A stretch of 64,000 nt of DNA from Struthidea cinerea (Eukaryota; Chordata; Aves; Passeriformes; Corcoracidae), in assembly GCA_013397865.1 (NCBI GenBank), contig VZTI01004088.1, positions 2,588,176-2,652,175 of the forward strand, in the 5' to 3' direction. The translations under genes were made by a program, and so were the position numbers. Below the pieces are notes generated by a model. It had not been told where the DNA came from and made no database searches. It was given only the letters and a program-made list of their open reading frames with translations. Shown here one piece after another: positions 12,103 through 24,739 of this stretch (position 1 is its first letter; the number at the start of each line of letters is the position of its first letter).

Positions 12103-15100
12103 CTCTTTCTCACTTTTCTGTATTTTTTCTCACTCCCATCCACATCTCTCATCCATGCTGTTGATTTTTTCAACTGTTATTTCTGTTCTTTCAGTGCTAC
12201 CTACAATTTATCCCTCCATCACCTCTGAACGGAGCTCATGGCTGGAGGGATCATGTTCATTGCAAGCACAGGGGGAGCAGTGGGACACCTGAGGACAGCA
12301 AGGAAGCTGGCACTAAGAGGTCACGGGTGACAGGCAGCAATCACAGCACCAGGGCAGTCAGCCTGGCACACCCTGCAGTGGGGTGAGCTTTGTCAGAGCA
12401 TTGTTCCATTCCCATGAAGCAACAACATTATTATGAGGGCTTGACTGATGAAGGCCAGTTTACAAGATGAGTAACACAGTTAACCAACAACAGAGAGGTG
12501 AAAGAGCACTCAAACCAGGGTGTCAGTGCCAGGAGGGGATTATTCCAGATGAAGTTCAACAATAGTGACAGGAGCAATGGGATGTGAAGAGGGGGAAGAT
12601 GGAGATTAAAAACTGGCTGGGGAGAAGAATTTTCTGGCAGTGAGAATTGGTGGAATTCTTTGTGCTCAGGACTTGCTTTAGTAAGAGATGCTGAGTAATG
12701 CTTCTCTACTCAGGGCACCCTGGTGGCCTGCAGACAGCCTGCCGAACAGTCACAGGATACCCAAACCTCCAGAAGGCACAAGAGGCCAAACACTCAACAC
12801 ACTCCCACTCAGCAGCCAGGCAAAACAGATAGAGAAAAAATAAGAGCAATGGCTGTTCAATTTGAACCAAATCTTAATAATAAATGGAAACCACTGCGAC
12901 AAGGCTGTACAAGACAGTCCCGGGATGGTTTTTGATGAGGGTAAGTCCTTGTACTACAACAGTTTGAGAAGTACCAACACAGTGGGCAGCTGTGGATGAC
13001 TGTGGGGAAAAAATAAACCATAAGAGAAGAAGAACCTATTTGGATTTCTTTGGTCCTTATCATTTTGGACAGGTAAGAAAACAAATAATAGATTGCAGAT
13101 CCAATGCTCTGCATTCACAGATCAACCAATTGTATTTCCTTGTCTTCAGAAAAGGAGTTTAAAGAGAATTTTGGTCATGTGAGAATAGCTCGAAAACTGT
13201 GTCTAGAAAAGAAATACAAACAGTGAGAAGACAACTGCCTATTAAACTTCAGAGTTACTGTTTAAAGATGTTTCCCTACCTCATAGTTCACCATCCTTCA
13301 CTACCTAGCCTAGGGATTAGGAAGTGCAGCAGACAGGTGGAAAAAAGAGTATTTATTCTCAGCACCACCAACCTCTTGCCACAAGACCATGATGCAGTCA
13401 CCAAACACAGTCTAACTCTGAGCTTCCGTTTACGAAGTGGGGAGAAGGCTTCACCTCCCCTTGGCCAGGCAGGGCTTTCTGGTTCTAGTTTAAGGAGTTC
13501 CAGGAAAAAGACTTTTTGATGCTACTGGGGTCATTACAGTAGCTGAACAAACTACCTGTTTGAAGCTTCAGTCTGAGCACCATCAACAAAATCCTGAAAG
13601 TGTTACTGGAAAAACATAAACCAGAAGGTGTTTACTGAAGAATGTCGTATCTTTTGCCCAGGCTCAGAACTCATCATTAGCAGGACCTTCTTTGTTTAGA
13701 CACAGAAGGTAAAAGAAGCACCAAATGAGTGGTGTGCTGAGGACAAGGGAAAGGTGAAAGAAGTTGGTACAGTGAATTTGTGAAACAGGTGGAAGGAAGA
13801 TGCAGTTTGTCGAAGGGGCACAAGAGGAAATACGAACTTCTAGCTCACCCCTGCCTACTGAGTTCATTTTCAACCAAAAAACCCAACCACACAAAGAAGC
13901 TGGCAAGGTTTCTTTTTTAAGCATGCAGCTAAATCTTATCTCAAAGGCATTGTAAACGACTACATGACAGAGTTTTGCCCTTTGAATCCTTTTAATGACT
14001 GTACACTTATAGCTTTGGACTGTAACTTTTGCTAAGGTCAAAAGTTGCTACATCAAGGAGTCAGTCAAGCTAAGCCAACCCCAACTTCAGAGCAGCCCAA
14101 TCCCTATGAACTGGAAGAACCCCTTCTTCACTCCTCCCCCTAGTAGATAATTTTTCAGTTGAAGCTTCATAAACCTAAAAACTTTATTCATAAACCCCAC
14201 AACTTTAACAGGTTTATTTCAGCACTTTTGAGCTGTATTAAAAATACTCTCAAGTTGTTTTCCCTTCCCCTCAGAAATGCATGTGCATGAGGAATATTGG
14301 CAGAACAGATTTAGTTCAAACATATGTTGATCTATACTCATCACTGAAAAATCAACGCATATATGACTATCCATGTGTTTGCATCTCACTCTAAGTCTGT
14401 GAGGGGAAAAATCCAGTTCTCAGGATAAAGCAGCTGTATCTGGGGAGGATTTGGCAACACATTCCAAAGACACAAGAGGGCAGAGCAGACTCAGCTTTGA
14501 GGCACAATTTCAAGCTTACCCTAGCTTGACATACAAGGTACTGCACACCGAATATCTGTGTTAAATGGAACATCTGCCGAGCAACAGCCTTTTTTTAAAA
14601 AAAAGTAGTGATTTTGAAGCATTTGGGCAGTGAGTGAGGAAATCTCACCACTAAATATAAATACCAACCTATTAAAAAAAATTCACAGTAACTTGTCATT
14701 TCCATGCAATTTAGGAGTGCTAATTATGGGTTTTGAACATGATGAAATCAGCTTAGACTGAAGAGAAAGTATAAACCATAAAGAAGAAATAAAGGCAAAG
14801 GTCATAGTAAAGTCAGATTGATGGAATTTTTTCTCCCAGATGAGCTCTTCAGAGACAACCATTTCACAAAGCTATGGTCTGTATCAGTTCCTCCTTTACT
14901 TTTTAGATCTAGACTTTCATCTTTTTCCCACTTTCCTTAGTGAGCAGAGTCTTTCTGATTCCTGAGAAAGGAATTCACGTCATCCTTTGGGTGCTCAGGC
15001 TGAACGAGGCAGGTTATGCAGACAAGCATTCTGCTCACTTGTGGTGACGGAGCCTCAGAGGCACCCGACAGTAGAGGAGCACAGCTACAGACATGCCTTC

Positions 15101-17047
15101 AGTTAAAATAGACCTGTGGTGAAACACAGGCATTGACACAGCCCGGTAAAAGTGAGCTCATGACCACGTAACAGTTTTAAGTGGTGAAAAATTACCTCAT
15201 TCAGACAGAGTAAAGGCTGTGAGATGGGTGTTCATCATCAAAGAGCCTCATTTTTCAGCAGGTAAAAGCGGTTACCCACCACCTTGCAAATGCAAGGGAC
15301 AGGAAGCTTTGCAGTTAAATTTTAAAAACCAGGCACACCTCACCACAGAAAAAGGAGGCAAATGAACTAGCTGTCCAGGAGAAAGAAATAAACCTTCTGC
15401 TGCTTCTTAGACTCTTTGTAGATAAGAATTTTAGGCAAAACTCTCTTATAAGTAATGAAGAAGGGTGGAGAAAACCTGCTAGAACAGCTTTTGTTGAAAC
15501 AGTAACATTTATTCCTTAGAGCATTGAAGCTGTACCAAAACTTGGGGACTCATTTTACAGGCAGGAGTGTTTCCAACGTTACAGGAAGAATGAAAGCAAT
15601 TTTCCTCATCAAGGAAAAAAATGAAAGGGATTGTTTGACAAACTCAAAGAAGTCTTTTCTGCATTTTTATCCCAATAATGTTCCGCTCAGAACACTGGCA
15701 TTGAAAGTATTGGTATCTGCAAAACCCCAAAGGCTTTTCAAGAAGACAGACTATGCAAAATATACTCTGCATGTCTGCTCTATATTAAAATGCAAATGTC
15801 AAATTCAGTGTGAATACCTAAACCCCAATTAAAACCGACTCAACTATCTCTAAACAGTGATTTGTATCTGCTGTTTCATATGCTTACCTATGTATGTTGA
15901 ATACAAGAATTATACTTAGTGTTGCCATTTTCAAGTGACAAAAGTCCCCAGTTTTAGTATTCTTACCAACATGGACAACCCCATTATGTAGAATGATAAA
16001 GGAGTCTCAGAACCAAGAGCCAGTGTCCAAATACGACTCTTTCCCATGAAATACAGAAGGTATATAATGGCCCAAATGCAGGATTTTTTATGCTTCCTCT
16101 CCCAAATACTGAGCTAAGACATTACTTAGACTAGTGCAAAACAATTTCCAAGCTAAGCTTCTACTTGCAAACTACAGAGCTCCAGGACAGGAGTCAGTGG
16201 GATGTCGGTTTGCATCCCCCTGGCCTAGATGGTGGATAGGAACAGATAGTGCTGTGCACTTCCCTGTACACACCCACAGAGCTTGAAAATGGCCAGGGAC
16301 CACCAGATTTGGAGCAAATATACTGTTATACACTATGTGTTGGAGCTTGAGTGAAAGATGCGAACACCAGGGCCCTCATACTTAAACAGATACATAGCTC
16401 CGAGGTTCTTCATGACCACCCAATTCACTGAGAAGTTGACGGCAGAGAGAGCACCAGTTTGCTCCATATAATGAGATGCTCCTCATTCCCAGGAATCTAA
16501 GGTAAGCTGTGAAGACCCAATGCTGAACTCCTTACTGAATTTATTTGTATGTAACTCTACTCACTTAAGCCAGTTAGTTCCTCTCAGTTGAAGAATCAGT
16601 CTTTCCTTGTATTATGCAGAGTACATTGTCTAATAAGATAGAAAATGCATTCATGCACGGGGCATGATGACAGACATGACGTAAGCAGCTTTTTCTTGTC
16701 CGTGATGGAGTCCATTTGAAGATACTAGAGTACCCAGATGAGTAAAGTCCACTGAAGCTCTTTATATCTCTAATCTAAGAGGGTTGATGGCCCTTAACAA
16801 GATCAGTTTAATGAGCTTTTGGAAGATAAATCCTGGGAGATACTATACAACGCATGTCCCAGGCTTTCAGCAAACACCACTTCCAATCTACACATGCTGT
16901 GTCAGAGGCAAAGCAGCAGCCCACAAGGAGTGCAAAATAGTGACTAAACTCCCTCCGAGGTAGAGAGGTATCCCAGAGACACACTGGAAGGGGCTCTGAC
17001 AGTATCATTCACTGCTTAGATCAAGCCCCCATAGTTTAGCAGGACTC

Positions 17048-17067
17048 CTGCAGCACCTGTGCTGCAG
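17048..17067. repeat. 9-bp hairpin, 2-nt loop
   Basis: CTGCAGCAC, two bases, GTGCTGCAG. Small GC-rich near-palindrome in the large intron. Confidence 0.9.
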
Positions 17068-18216
17068 CTCGAGCCAGAGAGGAACATGGCCTTTGGCTCC
17101 TATTCCAAACCATACCAGAGATGACAGAGGAAATGTGACTAAATACCTGTTTTTTATTACTTTACCAACTCACATGTATGTGAACACACGGTAAGTGCAA
17201 GAATTTACATACAGATCTAGAAAACACAGCAAGATCTTAGGATAACGCTGAATAACTGGAGAGGCACATCACTGCCACTGCACAGCTGAGCAGGGCTGAC
17301 AGCCAGCCCTGTGGCTGGGCACCTCCTGTCACCTGTGTTGGGAGGCCATCTCTGTGCTGTGAGGCCAAACAGATTTGCCAGAGATTTGGTGACCACTGAT
17401 TTCATTTGAGTTCCTTTATGTAAAGCAGCCACTCAGAGCACAGCTATACAACTGCAATGCACCTCTTCCTGTGCCATGGGTGAAATGTAAGCATGTGGCA
17501 TTTCAATAACAACAGTGGAAAGAACTGTGCAGATACCTAAGCAGAGACTTAACTATCAACAACACAAGCCAGTGATCATGGTCCCAAGTTTGTATGTAAC
17601 ATGGGAAACAAGAAGCTACTGCCCTGCTCTAACACTGTCCTTGCGCAGGTTAGCAAACTTCTCTAATGCATGTGGGACTTTTACCTTCTACACTGCTCAC
17701 CATTCAGAGCTTGCACTTTTGTGTCATGGAAGGAACAAAATCAAATGAACAGGGTTTTTTTTATTCAGAAACATTTTGTATTTTCAACTGAAGATCATAC
17801 AGACAATCCTGAAGCACTTAGGAAAAATGTAACTGAAACACTGGTTCTGGCCTTATAGGATCCTGCTCTGCACTTGTGTGCAATGTTTTAACTGGAGCAG
17901 GGCACACCAACCAAGGCTGCTGCCTACTACATAGACTGGTACAACTTGATGATTTTTCCCAAGTGAGGTGGATTGGGCCCACTCCAAATCAATGAGAAAA
18001 AATAACTCGTGAGACAAACAAGCTATGAGTATTTTAAACATCAGAAAGAAAAAGACCTATCTACATGGGAAAGCTTTGTTAGTGTATATTTTTCTGTTCT
18101 AATTATGTTAGTATAACTACAGCAAAGGAATGCACACACACAATGTTGTTTACATTGGATTCATTTCTGTTGCTAAAAAGTTTTCAGACAGCCATCTAAA
18201 TATTAAGCTATTGTCT

Positions 18217-18649
18217 AAAGGAGGGCAATGAGGATGGTGATGGGCCTTAAGGGGAAGCCATATGAGGAGCGGCTGAGGGCACTTGGTCTGTTCAGCCTGG
18301 AGGAGACTGAGGGAAGACATAACTGCAGTCTACAACCTCCTCGTGAGGGGAAGAGGAGGGGCAGGCACCGATCTCTTCTCTTGTGACCAGTGACAGGACT
18401 GAGGGAATGGACTAAAGTTGTGTCAGGGAAGGTTTAGGCTGGATACTAGAAAAATTTTCACCCAGTGTGGCTGAGCACTGGAACAGGCTCCCCAGGGAAG
18501 TGGTCACAGCACCAAGCCTGAGAGAATTCAAGAAGTGTTTGTACAATGCTCTCAAGCACATAGTGTGACTCTTGGGGATTGTGCTGTGCCATTGAGTTGG
18601 ACTCAATGATCCTTATGGGTCCCTTCCAACTCAGCATATTCTGTGATCT
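18217..18649 (+). mobile_element. CR1 LINE 3' fragment
   Basis: The 3' terminal part of a CR1 retrotransposon in plus orientation. Recognisable landmarks are the GGAGCGGCTGAGGG block, the GGTTTAGGCTGGATACTAG block, CCCCAGGGAAGTGGTCACAG, and the ending CCCTTCCAACTCAGC followed by TTCTGTGATCT. It is 5'-truncated like most avian CR1 copies. No coding capacity remains. Confidence 0.9.
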
Positions 18650-19866
18650 CTTTTCATAAACAACTGAAAAAGCACTCTGGGTAGATATCCCGTGGAAGAA
18701 CTTTCCCACACCAGATCCCAACACTCATCAAAACACCGTGCAATACCTGTGAGAAACTATTGGGAGGCAAGGACCCGCAGTCCTCACCTACTATCCTGAA
18801 ACCCGTGTTGGTGTAGGAAGCTGACACTATTGCCACACTGCTGACAGGCTGCCAGGAGAAAATCCTGTGTTGCATGATTGGCATCATGGAAAAGAGGTAG
18901 TGGCCACTGAATTGGAAGGGGCACGTGCCCAAGCTTGGTATTTCTGTGGATGTCATCTGCTAAGATGCCAGACTTCCAGCAGAATCCAGGACAAAGTGGT
19001 TTCTATTTCTATTTTCTCTGCCACTGTAATACTAGGTCTTTGGCCACATCTTTGGTGCAATCAATGCCCATGTCCCTGGTTTGACACTGGGCATGACAAG
19101 CAGCTAGCAGCAGCCAGAAGCCACTTATTCCACAAAAACCTCAGTGCTTCAAAGCAGCAAGTCCAGCACTTGATCTCCTTCAATAACACCTGGGCAGGAG
19201 GGAGATGGCAACAAAAAGGCAGAAGGAGGAAAGACAACTCCAACAGAATGGAGTCCTTGACTGACGTGCCAGCACACATGGCAGCAACAAGGAGCCTCCC
19301 GAGTCCGGCTATGAGCTCCCAAAAGCTGTGTGCCAGTGAATAATCGTGACAGAAAAGGGAATTCATCTCACATGGCTCCAGCCAACTTGTTTCTGGAAGC
19401 TGTCTGTGTACCAGCAAAGCAAATGGACACAGGCACATTTGACCAGTGATTTTACCTTCTACATTCAGCAGTTTAGAACTAGTAATTTCTGGACATCTCT
19501 ATCTCTATCCACTGTTTGTAAACTCCTAGTACTGCATACATATGTAAATTTTAGCTAGATAGTGTGAAGTGCAATGACCTGCCCTTTGCTGCCAGACAAT
19601 TACCTTCACAAGAACTGTTGCTGCAAAGTAATCTTCCTGTTTTTCTGAAATGTGCATTCCTGTCTTGCAGGGAACAATGCTGACCTGTATAGTCTGAATA
19701 TACAAAGAAATACCTATCATTTTCTGTCTTCAGTTACTACGCTGACTCCTGATTCATGAACTTGCTACCGTCTCCTGTCAAGTATACCAGCAAGGGTGGA
19801 GGAAATGTCCACATGCAGAAACACCCAGCAAGAAAGTCCAGAAAAGACAGAGAACTTGTGGCTGAT

Positions 19867-20149
19867 TTCATAGACTCACAGAATGACTTGGGTTGGAAGG
19901 GGTCTTAAAGATCATCTTGTTTCAATCCCTCTGCCACGGGCAGGGACACCTTTCACTAGACCAGGTTGCTCAAAGCCCCATCCAACCTGGCCTTGAACAC
20001 TTCCAGAGATGGGGCATTCCATAACTTCTCTGGGCAACCCGTTCCAGTGCTTCACCACCCTCACAGGGAAGATTTTCTTCCTAATATCTAATCTAAACTT
20101 ACTTTCTTTCAGTTTGAAGCCATTCCCCCTTGTCCTATCACTACATGCC
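19867..20149 (-). mobile_element. CR1 LINE 3' fragment, minus orientation
   Basis: Begins with the reverse complement of the CR1 3' tail (TTTCATAGACTCACAGAATG) and continues through GGTTGGAAGGGGTCTTAAAG, the CACCACCCTCACAGGGAAGA block and CCCCTTGTCCTATCACTACA. It ends at about 20150, exactly where a 19-bp inverted repeat starts, so its 5' boundary appears rearranged. Confidence 0.9.
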
Positions 20150-20204
20150 CTTAGTTTATATGTAGGAACATATAAACTATCTATATTCCTACATATAAAC
20201 TAAG
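20150..20204. repeat. Perfect 19-bp inverted repeat, 17-nt loop, at a CR1 boundary
   Basis: Left arm CTTAGTTTATATGTAGGAA (20150-20168), right arm its exact reverse complement (20186-20204). A third, direct copy of the arm with two changes follows at 20208-20229. Confidence 0.95.
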
Positions 20205-22869
20205 TTTCCTTAGTTTATAATTAGGAACACTGGCCAGGGCAAATCCTGAATCATATTCTCCACTTCGGCAAACATTAGCTCCCAAATAAACTTTCTAGTG
20301 TAATTTTACTTGTTTAAAATGGAGTGCAAATATTGCCCTGGACCACCTGACTGTAGGTGTGTTTTGTCTTGGGCTCCTCAGCACAGGCTTGCTGCTGCTT
20401 CCTGAATCTTATGCTTGTAACAACTTACGAGCCCTGGATTACACCTCCTGCTCTCCCCTAACTACCTAGTATGGAGGTCCCCTCATGCAGTGAGGGGACT
20501 CTTTTTTCAGTTTATCTCTTTGTACTGCACTGGGCTGGAGGAGTTGTACCTGCCTCTGCAAGTAGTTCTGATCTGCTGACATAAGGACCAGTTGTACTGA
20601 GGTATACTTCTTCCCCCCACTGGTTTATCTATTTAAGACTTGATATAACAGCTATCTCCAATTAGTCAGGATTTAAGGTGTGTGGGAGTTGCTCTCCCTA
20701 AAAGTTAAAGCATTCTAAAATTTTATATGCTTTCTACATATAATGACCATGTCTCCACTTCTCTCTTCTTTATCCCCCCATTTTGATGAATACAGCAAAA
20801 CATTTACTGTCTAGGCCCTTTCATCCTGGGGGGTCCTTTAGTTAGAGGACAGCCCACAAGCCTTCTAGCACATTGCTCGTTTCCATTTGTCCACCACTGA
20901 GTCCCATCTCCTCTTCTAACTCAACTGTGCCACCATCCCTGACCTTCCCATTTGCACCTACACACTGCCATCTTATCACAAGCTTTCTCACGGATAAACT
21001 CCTTTTGTGACATTTCTAAAACCAGGTCCTTCCTCAAGTCCCCTTTGCCAAAACTGAAGCTTATACAGTTTTTTTTCCTTTCCCCAGTGGCTGGATCCAT
21101 TTTACATCTCATTAACCTAATGAATGAAAGTTGTAAAGAAATGTGCCACATTTATTAGTTTTCTCAGTGAAGTATATATGAAAAAGCCAAGTAATACCTC
21201 AATATCATGGATGGATTGAAGAAAACTGAGGTATAGCAGAGCCGCAGACTGGATCGTTTAGAAAACAGGAGCTGTGTCAGTGCAAGCAGCTGTGTAGGAA
21301 CCTCTTCAAAATTCTGGTCAACTGTCCCCAGTTCCCTAGATGTGGTGCACCCACACCAAGAAATACAGGGGATGCCGACTCCTAGAAGGTCAGACTATAT
21401 CATATCCACCCCTTAGCTGTCCAACAGCTGTGAGCCCTAGAAGTTGGTAAAACAAGGATTTTCCCTTTCACAACAGCCAGTGACAGGACACATGACAGCA
21501 ACTCAGAGATAGAAGATGCCTTGAGTCACGCAGACACATCCATGTAAAAAACAACACCACAATTTGTGGCTCAGAGTATCTGTGAGATCAGTGAAGAGTA
21601 AAGTTTCCCATGTGTTCAGTTTCAATTCAGTATTCAACAGATACTTTCTCAAAGGAAAAGGAAGATCCCGTGTCTTCAGAAAATGCACTTCTTTGAGAAG
21701 TAAATAGTTGCAAAAACTTGATTTGTACCTGCTGTCTTCCAGCCCACTTTTTGGTGGTTGTCAATGCTGCAAAGATATGTCAAAATCATATTCACTACAA
21801 TATGATGGTCTGTTCTTATGCCCTGCATAAAAGAATTTAACAGTAACTAACAGGGTAAGTAAAATCACAGGCTAAACTCTATTCTTAATCATGTTGTAAT
21901 CAAAGAAGTTTTACAGACTACCCAGTCAGAAAAATGCCGGATTCATACCATACCAGTTGTAGTATCTGAACTCTGCTCTGTAGGTGGATTAGAAAATTAT
22001 GGAAAGAGCTAAATTCTTGGCTAATTTTCAAGAAGAGAAACATTGCTAAGCTCAACAAGTTAGACAGCTCTCAGCATGACCCATCATGGTTTGTATAAAA
22101 CATCTCTGATTTAGTAGACATGCTATTTCCTTTTGTCTGATCTATTTAATGACCTTTTTCCAGGCTTTGGGAATCTGGGTACTCATTTTCTTTCTGACAG
22201 ACTGAAAATGCTGTAACAAAGTCAGGGCAACAGAAGACATTGAGAGACAGAGCACTTTCAAAATTAGGAGCATACCTGTAGGTCTGGGAAATCTAAACAC
22301 TTCAAGGGCAATTAGTAGATTTCTGAGATATGTGGTCATGGATTTCAGTCAAAACATTACTAATCTGCTTCTTACTAAATGAAAATAATTAGCTTGTATT
22401 TGCAAAGATTAACAAAAAATAAAACACAGTATATGCTAAGATTAGACTTTTCAACTAGCTAAATGCAGATGAACGAATGCTCATAAAAAACCCATGATAC
22501 TATCATTGATGTACATTTTATTTCTATAAACCTCTTGAAATACACGAAGTTCCATATGCATCAAAGTTTCTTCCTTCATTCCTGCACTATCCAATAGCAG
22601 TTTCATTTTACTGCCAGGGAAGCTGAAGCAGACGCTTGGTGAACTGACCAAAGCAACAGTGGGTTTTGGTGGTAGGCTCGCTCAGGACATACCTGCAATT
22701 GCCTCATGCTCTCATACAGCACTCCTTGTTTGGAGATCTTTCCCTTTTTACAAAGGCAGCACTCATCACTGATCCATTTTACAGCAGTGAAAGCAAGAGA
22801 CAAAACCCTAGAAGGGCTCATCAAGAGACAGCCTGTGGGCAGGGGTGGAAAACCTCATCTTCTGCTCCT

Positions 22870-22933
22870 GACTCCATCTGAACCAAGAACTTAACCAAGT
22901 TAAGTTCTTGGTTAAGACTCCATCTGAACCAAG
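22870..22933. repeat. 14-bp hairpin flanked by an 18-bp direct repeat
   Basis: AACCAAGAACTTAA (22881-22894), 5-nt loop, exact reverse complement at 22900-22913. GACTCCATCTGAACCAAG occurs at 22870-22887 and again at 22916-22933. Confidence 0.95.
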
Positions 22934-23728
22934 TTCTGGGTCTGCTCTGAATCACCAGCCACTTGCAATGCAACAGCTGAACAATGTTTGTTGAAGCATT
23001 TAAATATAGAGAAAAGTAACAAAGATGCAAAAATATTGAAGTAAAAAAGTGCAGTGGAAAAGTTTATAAAAGCTATGAACATCTCATAGAGTATAAGCAT
23101 TTTAGTTTATTCCAGGAATGTAGAATGTGATCCCAAATAGCATTAGGATTTGCAAAGATACATAACACATACATATAGCTGAAGCTTTATATGAGATTTC
23201 CTCATGTGTCTGGAAGCTCATATCCCTGACCATTTGCTGGGTTTCAACTTTGTGCTCTTGCATTGCTGTGATGATTAGTGATTGCTTATTTTGGTCCTTG
23301 TGCCCATGGATGATTTTATGTAAGTGCAAGCTATGCCACCAGCACCGTGCAGGTGTCCAAATGTGCTCATTTCCGTAGGACCTCTCAAACACAAGGATCT
23401 GCACATCAGGGCTCAAAGCACCTCAGAAACAAGCAGGACACAGGCTGTACAAACACATCAGTTCTCTGAGGTGGAGAAGCTGTTCTTCCTGACTTGAACT
23501 CACATTTGGACAACATGAAATTATGCAAACAGAGGACTTCTGAGACAACGAATGTGCCCTGACAAGAACATTTCAGCTTTCCTTCATCTTCCCTGAGGCC
23601 AGCACTGGCACCATTTGTTAGAAAAAAACCTGAGTACCATGTATTAGGCAGCAAAGCAGTGCACATACATCTTTTCTGTGTGGATGCTGAAAAGCTTTGG
23701 TAGAGAAATCTTTCAGCTTTCTGCAGCG

Positions 23729-23758
23729 TTCTGTGAGAACTTTGTGGTTCTCACAGAA
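23729..23758. repeat. 12-bp perfect hairpin, 6-nt loop
   Basis: TTCTGTGAGAAC (23729-23740) and its reverse complement GTTCTCACAGAA (23747-23758). With one bulged G, the stem extends outward by three more pairs. Confidence 0.95.
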
Positions 23759-23970
23759 GCTATGAAAAACACTGCTATGAGTTCTTGTAAACTAACTCCT
23801 TATCTTGCACCTGGGTTTGTTATGCAAAATTGTTATCGTTCTAGCTTTTTAATATTTTGGAATAAGTGTCTTAGATCTTAACCAATCCCCTCAAGGGGTA
23901 GATGGCCGAGCACCCAATTGTCTTATGCCATTCAACACACTCTTTGTGATCCCTGTTATAAAAAGATAAA

Positions 23971-23986
23971 TTAATTAATTAATTAA
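23971..23986. repeat. (TTAA)4 microsatellite
   Basis: Four perfect TTAA units. Confidence 0.95.
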
Positions 23987-24705
23987 GATTCAGAACTGCT
24001 TCCTTTCTGAACTTAGTCGTGACATTCCTTGCCGTCAGTGTCGTTCACAGCGACATTTCTGGATAATTTACTACTCACATTACCAGAGAAAAGGGCAACA
24101 GAAGACATTAGGCCACTGCAGACAAGGTGCTGTAAGATACAACACTTGTGTTAAAATGCAGGAATGATGTACCTTTGGTCTCTTGGGGAACAGTCTTCAA
24201 AACCTGACCTCAGCAGCTTCTCTCCGAGATGACTGTGGAGGAGGATGCTGTTATTTCTCAGTGTTGCTGAGTTCAGCTCAGCAAGAAGGGGAAAGCACTC
24301 AGGAAGGAATGCTCTGTTTTGCCAAACAAGGACATGTTAGCACCCTACCGGGACACCAACCCAGGCAGTACCAGCATTTGTTTTGTTCCAGTAAGTCTGA
24401 CTATTAGTCACATCTATGTACTGTCTGCAGCAGCCAAATGCTATAGTGAGACAGAGGAGACTTGTACAGGCAATTCCAGAAACACATTCATCCTGTGCCA
24501 AAATACAATATGCTGTCAGTTAAAGAAGGGGATTCTCATTCCAAGAGCAGGGGTGACATTTTGTCTCCAAAATTGTACCAAGAGTCAGAGGCTACATAGG
24601 ACCTGAAAACAGACAGCAATGTACCACAGCTCAGTCTTACAACATGCTTGTCCTTGAAAACCCTTAGTTTAAGCAGAACAAGAGGAGGAAATGCCCTCAG
24701 GGCTC

Positions 24706-24739
24706 CTTGCAACGTCTCCACAGGAAGAGACGTTGCAAG
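24706..24739. repeat. 13-bp perfect hairpin, 8-nt loop
   Basis: CTTGCAACGTCTC (24706-24718) and its reverse complement GAGACGTTGCAAG (24727-24739). Confidence 0.95.

Noticed and set aside
13664..14041. A 125-codon minus-strand ORF in the large intron
   Set aside because: Cysteine- and leucine-rich but with no family signature or splice sites matching ITPK1 phases; an inserted exon here would break the contiguous protein.
18867..19343. A 158-codon plus-strand ORF
   Set aside because: No domain, signal peptide or similarity recognised; the antisense frame is also open for 125 codons, so it looks like a chance opening in stop-poor DNA.
20150..20204. Possible microRNA precursor
   Set aside because: The stem is only 19 bp and perfect, with no flanking lower stem, and it lies at a transposon boundary with a direct repeat copy next to it. 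A mutation scar is a better explanation.
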